Below are positions 34,254-46,427 of a DNA stretch of 64,000 nt, one piece after another. Source of the stretch: Golubevia sp. BC0850 (taxonomy: Eukaryota; Basidiomycota; Exobasidiomycetes; Golubeviales; Golubeviaceae); NCBI GenBank assembly GCA_012976225.1, contig JAAVVG010000006.1, positions 496,001 through 560,000 of the forward strand. The letters are read 5' to 3'. Each line of letters begins with the position of its first letter. Position 1 is the first letter of the stretch. The notes under the pieces are model-generated. The model saw nothing but the letters and a program-made list of their open reading frames with translations, did not search any database and was not told where the DNA came from. The position numbers and the translations under genes are program-made.

Positions 34254-36833
34254 TTAACGATGCTCGGAAAAGTGTGAAAAGGAGGGCGGTGGGATGGGAT
34301 GCTGATGCTGTGAGAAAGAAGACTGCTGCTCCAGCTCTTCTTCTTGTTTCAGTTGAGAGGCTTCTACAGCTGGTAAGAGGATCCGGCGTCTTCCATTGAT
34401 CATCTGGTGATTGGGGAAGGAAGCGGGTGAGAAAGTGGTCAGGCTTGGTGATCGCTTCGACTGGCTCGGCCACTCGCTAGCCTTCGATTTGCTCAACTCA
34501 CCCAATTGCATAACTGACTCATTGTGAGCCCGGTATGGCTGCAAAGGTCTTTCTTCTCTTGCTCGGTCGGATAAGGATGATTGGCGTGAGCCATGAGCCA
34601 ACTTCGTAGGAATTCAGTCGTCTCTTTCGGAAGCTTTCCTCTCTTGCGAATGGGATTGACTTTTGGCTTCTGACTGCAGGCAGAGGGTCCCGAATGAGGG
34701 CGAGCGTCTCTTCTCTCCTGACCTTGAATCGAAGTGCTCGGATTCCAGTGGCGAATGAATTCTGGCCTCATCTGACCGTGACTGCTGGGAAGTTGAGATT
34801 CCCAGGTTGGCAGGTGAGGGTTGAAGAAGCCTTCCATTCTTCCACCTTCCTGGAAAGGAGCAGCTAGTCCTGAAGCTCTAGGGACCTCCGTATGTCGATC
34901 CCAATCTTGACGATGAAGTTCGGTCGGTGACCTTCTTCCTTGCTTGATTGCGAAAGATCCTCTGCATTGCGCTTCTGATTGAAGACAGTCTTGAGATTCT
35001 GAGAAGTAGAAGCCATGTGCATCCAGGCGATCATTCCCTGAAGCCGAGGATAGAGCGAAAGAAGGACGATGAGAGGAGTGGGAAGACGTCGCTTCGTAGT
35101 ACTCTTGTTGTCTTCCTGAACCAGGTTGGTATGACCGGGCGGGAGCTGCATAGCTAGATCCACCTTGAGCTTGACCATAAGTCTGGGATGATGGAGGTCC
35201 GTACCGTTCTGGAAGACGTGAGAGGTAGAAAATCTGGGGAGAATGCGACCTAGCGTTGCGATCCATTTGATGTTGATGATGATGCTCGGCGCTTTGGCTC
35301 CGTTCTGAAGGCAGAGAGTCACCGTGCATCGAAACAGACGTCGATGGCCGCTGTTGAAGTCCGTACTGCTCATGTTCAAACCTCGGATTGGGAGCGGAGC
35401 GCTCCTCTTGATGATGACGATCCGCGCTTTGGAGAGATAGGGTGGAAGCGCTCCCAGGCGAGCCTGAGCGACCTGTGGGGGAGATGAACAAAGAATGTAA
35501 CTTTGAGTAAATAGGAGCTCATCATCACAAGAGGAGAAAGTGACCGAGCTGTAGGCTTTATGTTCAAGCTCTGCATACTAACCCATACGAGGATGAGAAA
35601 AATTGCTGGCGCTGAGACTAGCTCTGCGTCTCTCATCTTCCGCTTTGTCGTTCTGAGCTTGTTTAGGAATGTTTTGGTCCCAGAACCAAGCTTCCGCCTC
35701 ATAGCCTTTAGGTCTGAGTGGAGAGGCTGGAGGCTCGTCTCTTCTTGCCACTTGATGTGGTTTCCAAGTAGTGAAAGCGACCGAGTCACTGACACTTCTC
35801 TTACGAATGTGAGGCAGTGGAGGATAGCCTGACGATGGTAGAGATGAACTCTGGCCTTTCGTTTGTTTTGAGACAGATTCCAAAGCTCGGCGCTTCGAGA
35901 AGAAAGAGTCGTCCTCCTCTTCGTCCTGATCGTAGTTGAGATGGCGTTTGATGGAACGACTGGCCTCACCTGAGTGGTGTTCTCCCAATGCTGGTAGACC
36001 ACTCAGATCAACTGGACTTCTTTGCTGCTGGCGATCGCTGGCCTCCAGTAGACTCGAGCGGGGCGAGATGAAGTCCAAGCCACGACCTTGGATGAGAGGC
36101 AGCGGAGCACCTGAACCAAGACCACCACGCAGAGGAGAAGAGCGCCAGGAAGCTGTCCGACCAGTGGAGGACCCAACAGCACCTGGAAAGAAGTTGTTTG
36201 TGATTCCTTCCACCTTGGGAGAGACCTGTCCGTTTGACATCAAGGACGAGCGACGGTCTGAGAAGCTCGCGGGACAGACCGGAGGCAGGTCCAGCTGTGC
36301 GATGCTAGTGGCGTCGAGATAGAGATTGAGTAGAAGGAGTGTTGGAGTCAGTCTGAGGACGAGAAGGGTTTGATCATCGTGAAGATGTGTGTCACTCACC
36401 TAGGTAGACGTTCTCGTGGAGAAGACAGTGGCATAACAGCTTCACTGATCTCAGTCGGCTCACGGACAGAGGAATCATCATCCTGTCTCTTTGAGTCTAA
36501 ATCTCCGATATTGCATCTTGGAGATCCTTGCGGAGAACTGCTTTCTGTAGAGACTGAAGAAGTGGAGCTCTGAAAACTTGAGGCCGAAGTAGAGAAGGAC
36601 AGAGAGGGTAAAGTTGGTCTCTTGAGGTAGATGGAATCGATCCTATCCGATCTGGAGTCAGAAGAGAAGGAAGAGTTGCGTTCCGATTGAGTAGAGGGAG
36701 AAGGAGAAGAGGAGGTTCGTGACAGAGGACCGCCAGGCGAACTGGGGAGGACGCGTGCTGTTGAAACCTTATCACCGTTAAGATGCATTGGTTGCTGAAA
36801 GATATCCGAGGATTCTGCGGTTGTGACTGGCAT
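34254..36833 (-). CDS. TALE-type homeodomain transcription factor
   Basis: Model: complement(join(34254..34403,34502..35472,35583..36304,36400..36833)), 758 aa, all phases consistent. The homeodomain lies near the C-terminus (about 662-717): KRGKLPKETTEFLRSWLMAH, then the three-residue-extended loop ANHPYPTEQEK of TALE/atypical homeodomains, and recognition helix MSQLCNWMINGRRR, with an intron exactly between Trp709 and Met710. The rest is Ser/Pro/Gln-rich and disordered, with a basic KKRRAL-like patch (FFSKRRALES) and KRSVS. Such proteins bind DNA and often heterodimerise. The coding frame stays open somewhat upstream of the chosen ATG, so a further 5' exon is possible. I cannot say whether it acts in mating-type control; no partner homeodomain gene or pheromone receptor lies nearby. 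Confidence 0.88.
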
Positions 36834-39145
36834 TCTGGAGGTGGGTAGACGACTTGATGAGGTTCTGGCTTGAAGTTTGGAAAGGAAAGAAGGCTTGGAT
36901 GAGGTTGTTGTTATGGGCTGGCTGGCTGGAGTCGAAGAAGAAGGAGAGGGTGCTTGATTCTGTCCGAGGGGATGAAAGAGCGTAAAAAAAAAGTGAATTT
37001 AGAAGATAAGAGTGAATTGTTTGTAAGAAGTTGAGGAAGGATGTAGAAGGGGGGTGGGGAAGAAGAAGAAAGGAGAGAAGGGATTTTTAGAAAAGGACGA
37101 AGGAAGAACACTCTTGAAGTTGACTTCCCCTCCAATCCAATCCTCAATCATTTAACTCCTTCTTTTGACTCACCATGAATGGGAAATGATCGCGCTTTGA
37201 TGAAGAGCCGACCCTGGTTTGGATTGCTCCACTGAGACAAAACTGAGACCACCTCCTTGATGTTGTGGATTGGAACGTTGAAGTTGAAGTTTTTTTTGAA
37301 GCCTCACTTTAAAAATGGAAGAACTTCTTTATTGTCGATCTTGTCTTGCAGATTGAAAAGATTTCCGTTTGTCTGGAACGGAATGGAGGACCCACTGCCT
37401 TGGACTTTGGAAGCTCGTCTATGTACTGGTCCCTACCCACAGATTGGCATCGTTAAGGAAAAATAGAAATTGGAAAAGAAACCTGTACATGTCAGAATCA
37501 GAGAGGAACTCTTTTTAAAGGAAGTGAACGGTTCAGAAAGCGCAGATCCTCGCTCTCGCATTTAGAAGGAGATGGGACAACGATCCTCGATAGACGCCTG
37601 TTCAAAATGTGGACAGGCCGTGCTGGCCGCCAGAAGATTTGGGAGAAATCTTGTCAAGATGCATGGAAGGAAGACCGAAAAAGAGAGGAACAAGTTGAAA
37701 CGTTGAAAGCGGCCCTTTTGAAGTAGAAAACGACAATCTCCGGATCTCTCAGCAGGTCCCTCACCGTATAGAAACTAGCTCCTCGGGCAGGGGTCTAGAC
37801 AGCAGCTCTGCGTCGGGCATCAAGCATCAGTCATCAGTCATCCAAGCAGAGATCTAAATGAAAAGACGAGACGCGTGGGTTGGGTGGACGTGATTGACAG
37901 AGAGCCAATCGGGAAACCGAGAATCTCCACTAAATTTATTTTGCAAGATCGAAACCTTGTTGAACAGCAAGAAAAGTCAGTTCTGAAGGATGAGTCGGAT
38001 GAGGCGACGGTTACGCAGCAATCCCACTCAGATTCTCGGAGCACTGATCATCTTCTCAGATCTAGGATCTGTAATTCTGGATGTAGAGAAAGAACGCTCG
38101 TTTCCCACCTACTCTTACACACATGTTGAAGAGCCCAGCAAATCTATACCATGGAGCAATTGTTACGCCGTACGCGGGAAATTTACCTCGAAAATTTAAT
38201 CGGTCGAACACTCGGTCGATTCGTAATGGGATGAGATCCGTCATTCAGCGCTTCCAATCTCCAAGGGGGCTTGTAAAAGTTGAGCACGAATTCGAAGACT
38301 GGGAATGGACACTCTCTCTCCTTGACTGGCACATTTGCCACACCCTCCCGGGCAAACACGGAGAATTCCGCCTGATTGAATTATTGAAAGAAAGTGGCAG
38401 GTGACTGTCTCTGGCAGGTGGCAGGTGAGAGGCACGACCTGGTTCCGTCGCTGATTGAGATCGACGATTCCTTCTTGGGACTCCCAACCCACTCCAGCTG
38501 TGTTCCCTCCTCTTCCCTCGTGAGCCTCAACTTGACTTCTCTCTGCAATTTGCCTCCATCCTTTTTTCTTTTCTTGGTCTTTCAATCTCAAGGACGAAGA
38601 GCTTTCCAGGACTTTCTACATCAAACGACATACACCTCTCCCACCTTGGGTGGAACAAAGTGAGTCGCATTGTGCAAGATGTGTCTTTTGGCCTTGAAAA
38701 GAGTTGCAAAACCTTTGTTGGTCTGGCTGGTCAATACTCATGATGGTGGAAGAACAATCTTGCCTCGTTCTTAGTACAAGTACAAGTATACAGTTCAATA
38801 CTTGTACGGAAAGAGTGGCGGAAAGGAATTGAGAATCTCAAAGGGGAAACAGCTCACACTTCAATTCAGGCAGGTCGATCCTTTGTGATCAGTTGGTTCG
38901 ATTTTCACAAAGATGGAAATGATCAGAAAGGAAAAGACAGCAGACCAGTTGCAGACTCGCTGGAATGCGAAACAAGCTATAGTGGAAATGTGGATGGCAA
39001 TTCGAATGTGAGTCTTTTAACAGGGATAAAAGTGAATGAAAATTGGAAATAAAGATATGAAAGGAAAGGATCTGTGATTTATAAACAATACAACTAGAAG
39101 AATGAAATGAATACTGTTGAAAGGGCAATCAAAATCAACGAGACA
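36834..39145. promoter_or_regulatory. 2.3-kb upstream region of the homeodomain gene
   Basis: Separates the homeodomain gene start from the 3' end of the zinc transporter gene. Short ORFs exist on both strands, none convincing. It holds a small perfect inverted repeat (38780-38807, 10-bp arms, 8-nt loop). Such length upstream of a regulator suggests complex control, but no sites were identified with certainty. Confidence 0.4.
38780..38807. repeat. Inverted repeat, 10-bp arms
   Basis: GTACAAGTAT and its reverse complement flank the 8-nt loop ACAGTTCA in intergenic DNA. Just upstream the GTACAA unit also occurs in tandem. It could be a dyad binding site; function unknown. Confidence 0.6.
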
Positions 39146-42100
39146 TCAGTGGTGATGAGAGTGATCATGATGAGAGTGATTGTGATGAGAATGAGAAGAA
39201 TGAGAGTGATCAAGATGAGAGTGTTCATGATAAGAATGAGAAGAATGAGAGTGTCCACAAGAATGTGCCTTGGTGTGGACACTCTCATTCTTCTCAAAGT
39301 TCTTTGAACTCAATTCGTCCTTGACACCTTCCCTCTCTACCTGAACGATCAATTCACCAGCAGTGACTGAACCTCTCAAATTATCACCAGCTCTCAATCC
39401 AGCACCAGCTCCAATAGAAGGAGCGGCCCTTTCCCAAGCCCATCTAGTAACGTCCAGACAATCAGAATCCGTACTTTCAGGTTTGATGAAGACTTGAAGA
39501 GTAGCTATCAGAGCTGCTGATTTGGCTCCTCTAGATCCACCAGTATTGAGTGACAGAGAAGGTGTAAGAGAGGAAGAAGGAGATGCACCAAGAGGAGTTG
39601 AAAGTGCCGAGGTTGGTGGTGTTAGCTGCCAAACGTGAGGTGGAGCTACGAAAGTGACTAGAGGATGTTCTTCGATCTGTTAAAGAGATAGATTAGTTCA
39701 GAAATTCGAAAAGTTGGAACGTCAGTGAAATCGGAGAAGGTGGACGGGGCGTCGAAGAGATCCTCTTGTGTTATAAGTACTTGTCCACTCACGATTTTGA
39801 CAGCTCTCTTCAATCCATTCAACTGATTCCCATCATTTTCTGGAGCGGTTTGAAGTAACACTTTACCTAAAGCCTTACTAGCTGGATAAGATACATAGGC
39901 CATAGCGGCGCTTTCCATTCCAGCCAAGACCTTGTCCAAAGCTGCAGCTTGGAAAGGAGGCATGGTTAGGCTTGCGAATAGAAGAGTTGAACAGAAGAAA
40001 AACACTGTTAAGGAGAAAGGATTTGAAAGTAGAGCAGTGAAAGGACCTGCTAGATGAGTTGGTGAAATCAGAACTGAAGTGTTACGTCCGTGACCTCCTC
40101 GATGTTGAGTTGAAGCGGAGGAAGTAGTGGAAATTCCACATGCTTGAAAAAGGCAATGAAGAATTTCGAGAAGGGGAGAGGGAGAGAATTTTTTCGAAAT
40201 GTTAGGCATTAGGAGGTCTACCTCAAGTCCCACTCTCATCCACCACCACTTATTCCCTTCATCGCCAACTCACCAGCTACCAGTTTAGCATGATTTCCAA
40301 ACAAGATGTTACTAGCTACACACATCAAAGTAGCCAACAACAAAAGGAACCAAGGTAAAATGATACCATCTGATTCCTTGTGAGCAGCAGAATGAGCATG
40401 TTCTGAAGAAGCGGAACCTTCTAAAAGTGCATGCTCTACTGATTCCTTGCAAACGTAAACAGCTGCGAAAAGAAGGTAGATGGATTGAGTGAAGTGAAGT
40501 AGGACTGAAAGTCGAAGAGAACTGCAAAAGGAAGAAGGGGATAGTAAGATAGAAAGAAAGAAAGTTGGGGAAGTAGAGAGTGGAGGTCAGTATCAAGTTA
40601 AAGCAACTGGGCAGATAGAGCTTCGATCTGAAAGAAAAGGTCTTGAAGAGGAAGAGAAGGTTCGGGTATCGCAGAGCGAGGCTTTCGATCCATTGCCAAA
40701 CGAATCTCGACCTCGAACAAAAACGTCCCTCTCTCTCAACTCACCTGAAAGGTTTCCTAACTCTCTCTCGGCTCCCACCTCCCTCTACAATTCCCAATCC
40801 TGCATCTGCACCATGATTCCATTCTCCACCTACCAAACTCAAAACTCCAAAACTATCAAAAACGACGAGATAACCCAAACCGGTTGTACTAAGAGAATCA
40901 TTCCTCTGACCAGAAACCCATAAACTAGAACCCAACAAAAAGTGTAATGCACCAAAGATCAAAGAAGGGATTAACTTCGTTGGGATTTTTGAAAGATAAG
41001 GGATTGAGGAGAATGGAGAATCAGAATTGGAATTGATTGGAGTTGAATAGGCTTGAGAATATTTTAAACGCTGAGTTGGAGAATGTGAATGTGATTGGTG
41101 TTGATGAGATGCATGAGAATTTTGATGAGTTGGTGAAATAGTTGGAGAATGTGAATGACCTTCTTGATGATGTGAATGACCTTCGTGAGAATGGGAATGT
41201 CCTTCATGAGAATGTTCATGTTGATGAACCTCATTTCCAATAGGACTTAGAGGACTATTCAAACTATCAAATCCAATAGAATCAGTATTAGTTGAAGCGA
41301 AACTAACACTATGTTTAGAATGATGACCTCTTCTAGAATTAGTTGGACTAATATTTCCAATTCCAACTGATTTAGAATTTGAGGATGGAACATTTAAACC
41401 TCCAATTAAATTTGAATTTCCATTTTCGTTTGAATTCGAATCAGTATTGATACTCAAATGACCAATTCCAGAATTGAAATTCTCCTTAGCTTTAATCAGA
41501 TCCGACTCTTCCTCAGCTTCACTTCCAGGTCTAGGAAAAAAGACTGATAAATTCCTTGAATGGATTCTGGAATGTTTTCTAGAATGATCTCTTTTTTCTG
41601 AGGCTGTCATTCCGTTTGAATCTGGATTTGAAATTCGAATATCATTTCCATTTGAATTGACTGATAGGGTTCCACCAGTTTCACTCCCTCTTCTTACAGA
41701 AAGGCTGTTATTCAACTCTGCTACTGAATCTTCTAATTCTTCATCTTCTTCAGTTGATGATGAGGTTGAATTATTGATTTCTTTTCCATGTGTATGTCCA
41801 TTTCCATTTCCATGAGAATGTAAACGCTGATTAAGATGAGCATGATCATGCTCCCCTTCTTTCAAAGTTGCCGATAAACCATCTTCTTGAGAAATCGATA
41901 AGGTTGGTAATCCTTCCTTGGTGGTGACTTCTTTCTCTTGGATTGACATTTTGTTGATTGAAGTTGGAGAAGTATCAGATTTAGAAGGAGAGCTGCTAGC
42001 AGTTGATAAACTTTTATTCTTATAATTCGAAGGTGAAGTGTCTCTACTGTTTCCACTGTCACTATTCTTCCTTTCTGAATAATTCGAATTGGCTGAACTT

Positions 42101-42768
42101 GAAGAGAAAGTTCTGGGTCTTGGATTCAAATCTGAGGTTGAAAGAGTAGATGGATAAGTAGCAGAGGCTAACAGAACTGAAGGTCTTCTGGAATGTAAAT
42201 GTGAATGAGATGAAGGCGATAGGTTTGAGTCTAATGAAGTTGAATTTGAAGGTGAAGGTGAAGAAGAGGGATGAAGTGATTGATGTTGATGATGATGATG
42301 ATGATTAGGGGAAGGCGTGGTTGAAGAAGTTGAATTGGAGGAAGGTGAAGGGAAAGAATGAGATTGTGGTGATTGATTCTCTGCTGATTCGTATTGTCGA
42401 GTTAAAGACCTGACTGTTCTATGCTTCTTTCCTGTTTTACCTGATGGTTTAGAGATTGGAGCAGTGCTGGAAGCAGGAGAAGGAGATGGCGGATTGAGAA
42501 TAGAAGGAGAGGTAGAGGTAGAGGTAGCTGCTGCGTCTGATTCCACTAGACTCGGTTGATTGTCTTGAATTTGATTAGATTCTGAAGTACTCGAGCTTGA
42601 ATTGGTAGAAATAGTTGAGGTGGAAGTTGAAGTAGATAAAGATAGTGATGGTGTATCGATAGAGGTAGAGGGATCGGGTTCTGTGTCGTTAGAAGCAGAA
42701 AGAGGGTTGGAATTCGAGGTAGTTGAAGTTGAAGGAATTGATTCTTGTTCTTGATTCTTATCGTTCAT
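39146..42768 (-). CDS. Zrg17-like CDF-family zinc transporter subunit
   Basis: Model: complement(join(39146..39676,39793..40142,40274..40521,40745..42768)), 1050 aa, all phases consistent. Zrg17 proteins pair with Msc2/Cis4 to carry zinc into the ER/Golgi. A ~580-residue Ser/Asn/Thr-rich cytosolic N-terminus holds His runs (HEHSHEGHSHSHEGHSHH; HQHQSHSHS). The membrane part starts near LIPSLIFGALHFLLGSSLW, then TTGLGYLVVFDSFGVLS (the CDF helix where true transporters carry HxxxD), SSLRLSVLLHFTQSIYLLFA, YVCKESVEHALL, and LPWFLLLLATLMCVASNI...NHAKLVAG. Exon 4 holds the CDF cytosolic domain (HPLVTFVAPPHVW) and a C-terminal HSH-rich tail. The FD-type helix fits the Zrg17 role as a partner rather than a complete transporter. 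Divergent from SEC11 across 255 bp. Confidence 0.85.
39149..39290 (-). repeat. Tandem His-Ser repeat encoding a metal-binding tail
   Basis: Imperfect 12- to 18-bp units of the CAT-(T/G)(C/A)-TCT type encode HSHSS, HEHSHLDHSH, HSHHNHSHHDHS at the extreme C-terminus of the Zrg17-like protein. The tract contains one half of a perfect hairpin (39237-39296). Confidence 0.8.
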
Positions 42769-43023
42769 AACTTTAAATAAGTTGAATTTAAACTGAGAAG
42801 GTTATCCAAACAGGAATCACTGCACAGGTACAAATCGTTAGCAGCAATTCTACTCTCCCTCCTCCTGCTCTGCTCGCTGGCGCCCTATCACTTCTTGCCA
42901 TCAACAAATCCAAGGTTTCATCAACAAGAGTCAATTCATCAAAACTTTCAATTCCTATCAACCTCCAACGCACAACCTCAATCACCTCCGTCCCTCTAGC
43001 TCCTCCTCTCTCTACCACTCACC
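42769..43023. promoter_or_regulatory. Divergent promoter of zinc transporter and SEC11
   Basis: 255 bp between two divergent start codons of secretory-pathway genes. It is C/T-rich towards SEC11. No certain TATA box was seen. Confidence 0.5.
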
Positions 43024-44066
43024 ATGTTACCATCACTATCATCTTCCTCTTCCCTCTCAATCCGATCAACTCTTCTCTATGCCCTGAATTTCCTAACAGT
43101 CATTTCAACAGCTCTAGCTATGTGGAAAGGTCTTTCAGTCATCACAGATACTGAATCTCCTGTAGTAGTCGTCCTTTCAGGTTCAATGGAACCTGCTTTC
43201 TATAGAGGTGACCTCTTGTTCTTGACCATGCCCAGTGGTCCTATCAAGGTTGGAGATATCACTGTTTATAAGGTTCCAGGTCAGGGAATTCCTATCGTCC
43301 ATAGAGTTTTGGAAGTACATGATGAGTGAGTGAAAGAAGAGAGAGAGAGAGAAGATGTGTGGGGAGAGAGGGAGTCCGGAAGATCAACTCTGAACTGAGG
43401 GGCTTGGAGATCTAGAGTCAGAGGAATTGAAGCTTTGAGAATTTGAAAGGGGTAGGACTCGATAGAGGGGAGGTCATCATTAGAAGCTCTAAGCAGACTT
43501 CCAGAGAAGCCTCTTATCCAGTTCCAATCGCAAGCTTTCAACCGCCTCTCTCTCTCTCTCTCTTTTGCAGGCCTACTTTTCTTAAACTTCATTTTTATTG
43601 ATACCGACCTCCAAATCTGACCTACTTCCTATCCTCCGTCTCTCCCATCTCGTCCCACCTCACCCACCTCCCTCCCCTCTCCGCAGATTAAATTCCAACG
43701 ATCAATACATCCTGACGAAAGGAGACAACAATTCCTCAGACGATTTGCCTCTTTACAATGGTCCAAAATGGATGAAGAGAGCTAACATTGTTGGGAAAGT
43801 TCAAGGGTGAGTTTGACTTGTCTTTCTTGTCTTCTCGTCCCTTCTTCTCTCGAAGTCGGACCTTGGGGAATCTTTAGTGGAGTAACAAGATCTCTTGGAA
43901 GTTATTGCTAACTCAAGTGATGATTTTCTCCCCTGCTGGTTTCGGAAATCAAACCAGATACATGCCGTACGTTGGATACGTGACGATAGCTCTAAACGAT
44001 TATCCAAAATTGAAATACCTTTTGTTAGGTGGTTTGGGATTGAGTTTGTTGTTTCAGAAGGAATGA
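43024..44066 (+). CDS. SEC11: Signal peptidase complex catalytic subunit Sec11
   Basis: Model: join(43024..43325,43687..43806,43958..44066), 176 aa, a normal Sec11 length. Sec11 is the ER serine protease that removes signal peptides. One N-terminal membrane helix (about 18-34) precedes [13 protein letters not shown] with catalytic Ser54, RGDLLFLT, and [11 protein letters not shown] with catalytic His93. Exon 2 carries YILTKGDNN with the conserved Asp residues and LYNGPKWM. Exon 3 gives [20 protein letters not shown] and a C-terminal hydrophobic segment. The first intron (43326-43686) is long, 361 nt, with a purine run at its start. Confidence 0.96.
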
Positions 44067-44083
44067 TTTGGAGGGTTTGGAAA

Positions 44084-44089
44084 AATAAA
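44084..44089 (+). terminator. Possible polyadenylation signal of SEC11
   Basis: AATAAA lies 18 nt after the SEC11 stop codon. This is close, and the true poly(A) site may lie further on. Confidence 0.35.
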
Positions 44090-44891
44090 TAGGAAAAGAT
44101 GAAAAGATGAAAAGATGGGAGAGAGGGAAAGGAAATGGAAGCATGAGGAGTTGGAGTAGGGGGGTCTTGATCTTCAGGTGATTCATTAATACTGTTGAAA
44201 CAGGAATTCTACAAGGTAGATATGCTCCAGTCAAGGAACAGATTTGTTTCTAGTTTCGAACTAACCTCATGAGCCTCAGAGCGAGAGGTGAACGAGAAGT
44301 CAAGTGCTAGCTCGTAAGATCAACAACGGAAACCTGTCGCCTTATCCTCTGATCTGAAAGATTCTAGTGCTCAGTAGAATACACTAAAAAAAATGGTCAC
44401 CGAGTGTCGAAGAGACGTACAATACTGGCCACGATACCCATTGGACGGAAGGAGACCGAGCTGGAACAGTTTGGTCTGCTCTGAAGACCTTCTGGGTGGA
44501 GGAACGTACATAGTTCAGTTTTTCCTTCAATCAAAAGTTCAACACATACACAACTCTTCTGCTCTTTCCTCTCTTTGGCTGAAGTTCAGTTTCTGGAGTC
44601 GAGCTTTGGCGGAATCAGAGAGAGAAGTTGACGCTGGAATGGTCTGAATTTTTCTTCAATCAGTGTGATCATCGAGGCTGCGAGGCTGGATCAGCGATCA
44701 TAGAGCGACTATTTAGTGACCTACCAAGATTTCAGAAAGATACCATACGAAGGAAGAGAAGGATGGGTCTAGAATTTCTAAAGGGGAGCAGACCGAAGAA
44801 CCACGCCCAAGTTCTTGAATCGAAAGCACGGATCTCTTTACCCTCAAAACATCTCTAATCCCCAACTTTCAGGAGAAGCCTCAAAAGAAAG

Positions 44892-44898
44892 TATAAAA
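44892..44898 (+). promoter_or_regulatory. TATA box of the GPI-anchored protein gene
   Basis: TATAAAA is found 92 nt before the start codon at 44990 and is followed by a pyrimidine-rich initiator-like stretch. A classical TATA at this distance suggests a highly expressed or regulated gene. Confidence 0.55.
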
Positions 44899-44989
44899 AG
44901 GCAAGGTATATCATTCCCCTTTTCTCGATCGATTTCTCTTCACCCCTCTCAGCTCTTCCCTGAACTCAACTCAAATTTAAGAAAGAAGG

Positions 44990-45947
44990 ATGTTGTTCAA
45001 ATCTCTTCAAATTTCTCTGGTACTAGCTATTGCAGCTGTTTCAGCTCGTGAGTGTCGACAAGTCGTGGAAGTCGACATGCTGGAAAGAGTCACCAGAACC
45101 ATCCGACTGACTCAAACTTGTTCTCCTTCTCAGAAGAAAACCTCGCTCCTCAAGTAGCAGCTCGGGCTGAGGCTACTCCCCTGGCCAAGCGCGTTCCCCA
45201 CTCTCCAAGACAGATTCAAATCCCACCAATCGACGTACCAGATGTTTTGGGAGATATCGCTGACGATATTAATCAACCGGATGTCGTTCAATCCTTAGCA
45301 TCTGAAGAACTAGTAGACCAAGTCTCTTTCGTCAACTCTCTTTTCCAAGGTCAAGGATCTCTCGATGCATCTCAAGTTGCCTCTGCCTCCGCAGTCATCT
45401 ATTCTGTTTACTCTGCCGGTGGAGCCCTTGTTTCAGCTTCCGCAAACCCAGCTTATCCTTCACTCGCAAGTGAATTCTCATCCGGTTTCCTTGGAGGTGA
45501 GTTCCATTTCCAGAAAATTGGCCTCAGAAAAGGTGGAGCAAGAAAGAGTCCTTCCACTGACGGCATCCCTGTTTTCGACCCCTTCTTCCTTCCTAGGTGT
45601 CTCTTCACTTTACGAAGGAGCCGCTGCTTCAATTGCTGCAGGGCTCGCCAGGTCAGTTTATCAAAGCTTGATGAAATGTTTGTGATTCTTGCTTCGTCGC
45701 TGACTCGCGTAATCGCCCTCTTCCACTCCCAAGTGGTGGAGCCAGCATTCAAACGGCTCCAGCAACGAACGGAAGCAGTACTGCTACTGCTACAGCCACC
45801 GGAGCTTCCAGTGCCTCTTCCTCTACCGTTTCATCGACTTCTACTCCAGACGACTCCGACGGAGCAATGCTATCCAGCATTCCAAGTGGATTGGCTTCGG
45901 TCCTCATCGGATCAGTCACTTTCCTCGCTGCTTGGGCCGTCCTATAA
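44990..45947 (+). CDS. Secreted, probably GPI-anchored surface protein
   Basis: Model: join(44990..45047,45134..45496,45597..45651,45734..45947), 229 aa, all phases consistent. The first exon encodes the signal peptide MLFKSLQISLVLAIAAVSA. A KR site (about residue 37) may be cleaved by Kex2. The mature domain is Ala/Ser-rich (VVQSLASEELVDQVSFVN, AVIYSVYSAGGALVSAS) without cysteines. Then comes a Ser/Thr/Ala linker (TATATATGASS, STVSSTST) and a hydrophobic C-terminus (SGLASVLIGSVTFLAAWAVL) typical of a GPI-anchor signal. No domain recognised; likely a wall or plasma-membrane surface protein. Confidence 0.75.
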
Positions 45948-46427
45948 GGCAAAGGACCTTATTTTCAAAATCCCTTCCTTCTGCGTTCGATTCTGTTGTC
46001 CGTATCTTTCCCACTCTTCGCCCACCCAACCTGCTAGAAGCCTCTGAATCTCCGTTGCCTCCATTGAGCACCCTACCTTCCTTTACTTTCCCGGGCTATC
46101 CTTATTTGTGATCTGTTTTACTTCCTAAAATCTACAGTCTTTTTATTGAAATATTCCAGAACTCAGTTGCGACTTCGGAAGAGTGGCAAAAATGCTCGAG
46201 TATAGTTTTCAGTCAACATTCCCACGATCACCCACATGGAACAGCAATTGTGATCTTTTTGAACGAGTCGACCGTCTCTGTCAAGGTGCATAAAAGGTGA
46301 GACAAGGTACAGAAAAAGTGAACACGAAAGAGGAGAAGAATAAGCACAAACTTGTTTACGTCGAAAAAACGACTGCTGTCAAATTCCCGAGGCAGAAACC
46401 TCCCTTCATTCTCTGTCGGCTCTCAGC
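45948..46427. other. Convergent 3' intergenic region
   Basis: 480 bp between the ends of the GPI-protein gene (plus) and the Zn2Cys6 factor (minus). No coding feature seen. Confidence 0.5.

Larger units (their letters stand above)
44067..44989. other. Intergenic region
   Basis: 923 bp between SEC11 and the GPI-anchored protein gene. Short ORFs only. It contains a TATA box close to the downstream gene. Confidence 0.5.

Noticed and set aside
35376-36002. 208-codon minus-strand ORF inside the homeodomain gene
   Set aside because: It is a shadow frame of exons 2-3 of the homeodomain gene, whose joined frame is supported by splice phase and the homeodomain.
37148-38800. Several ORFs of 60-116 codons in the region upstream of the homeodomain gene
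   Set aside because: None has a motif or a splice structure, and overlapping frames on both strands are equally long.
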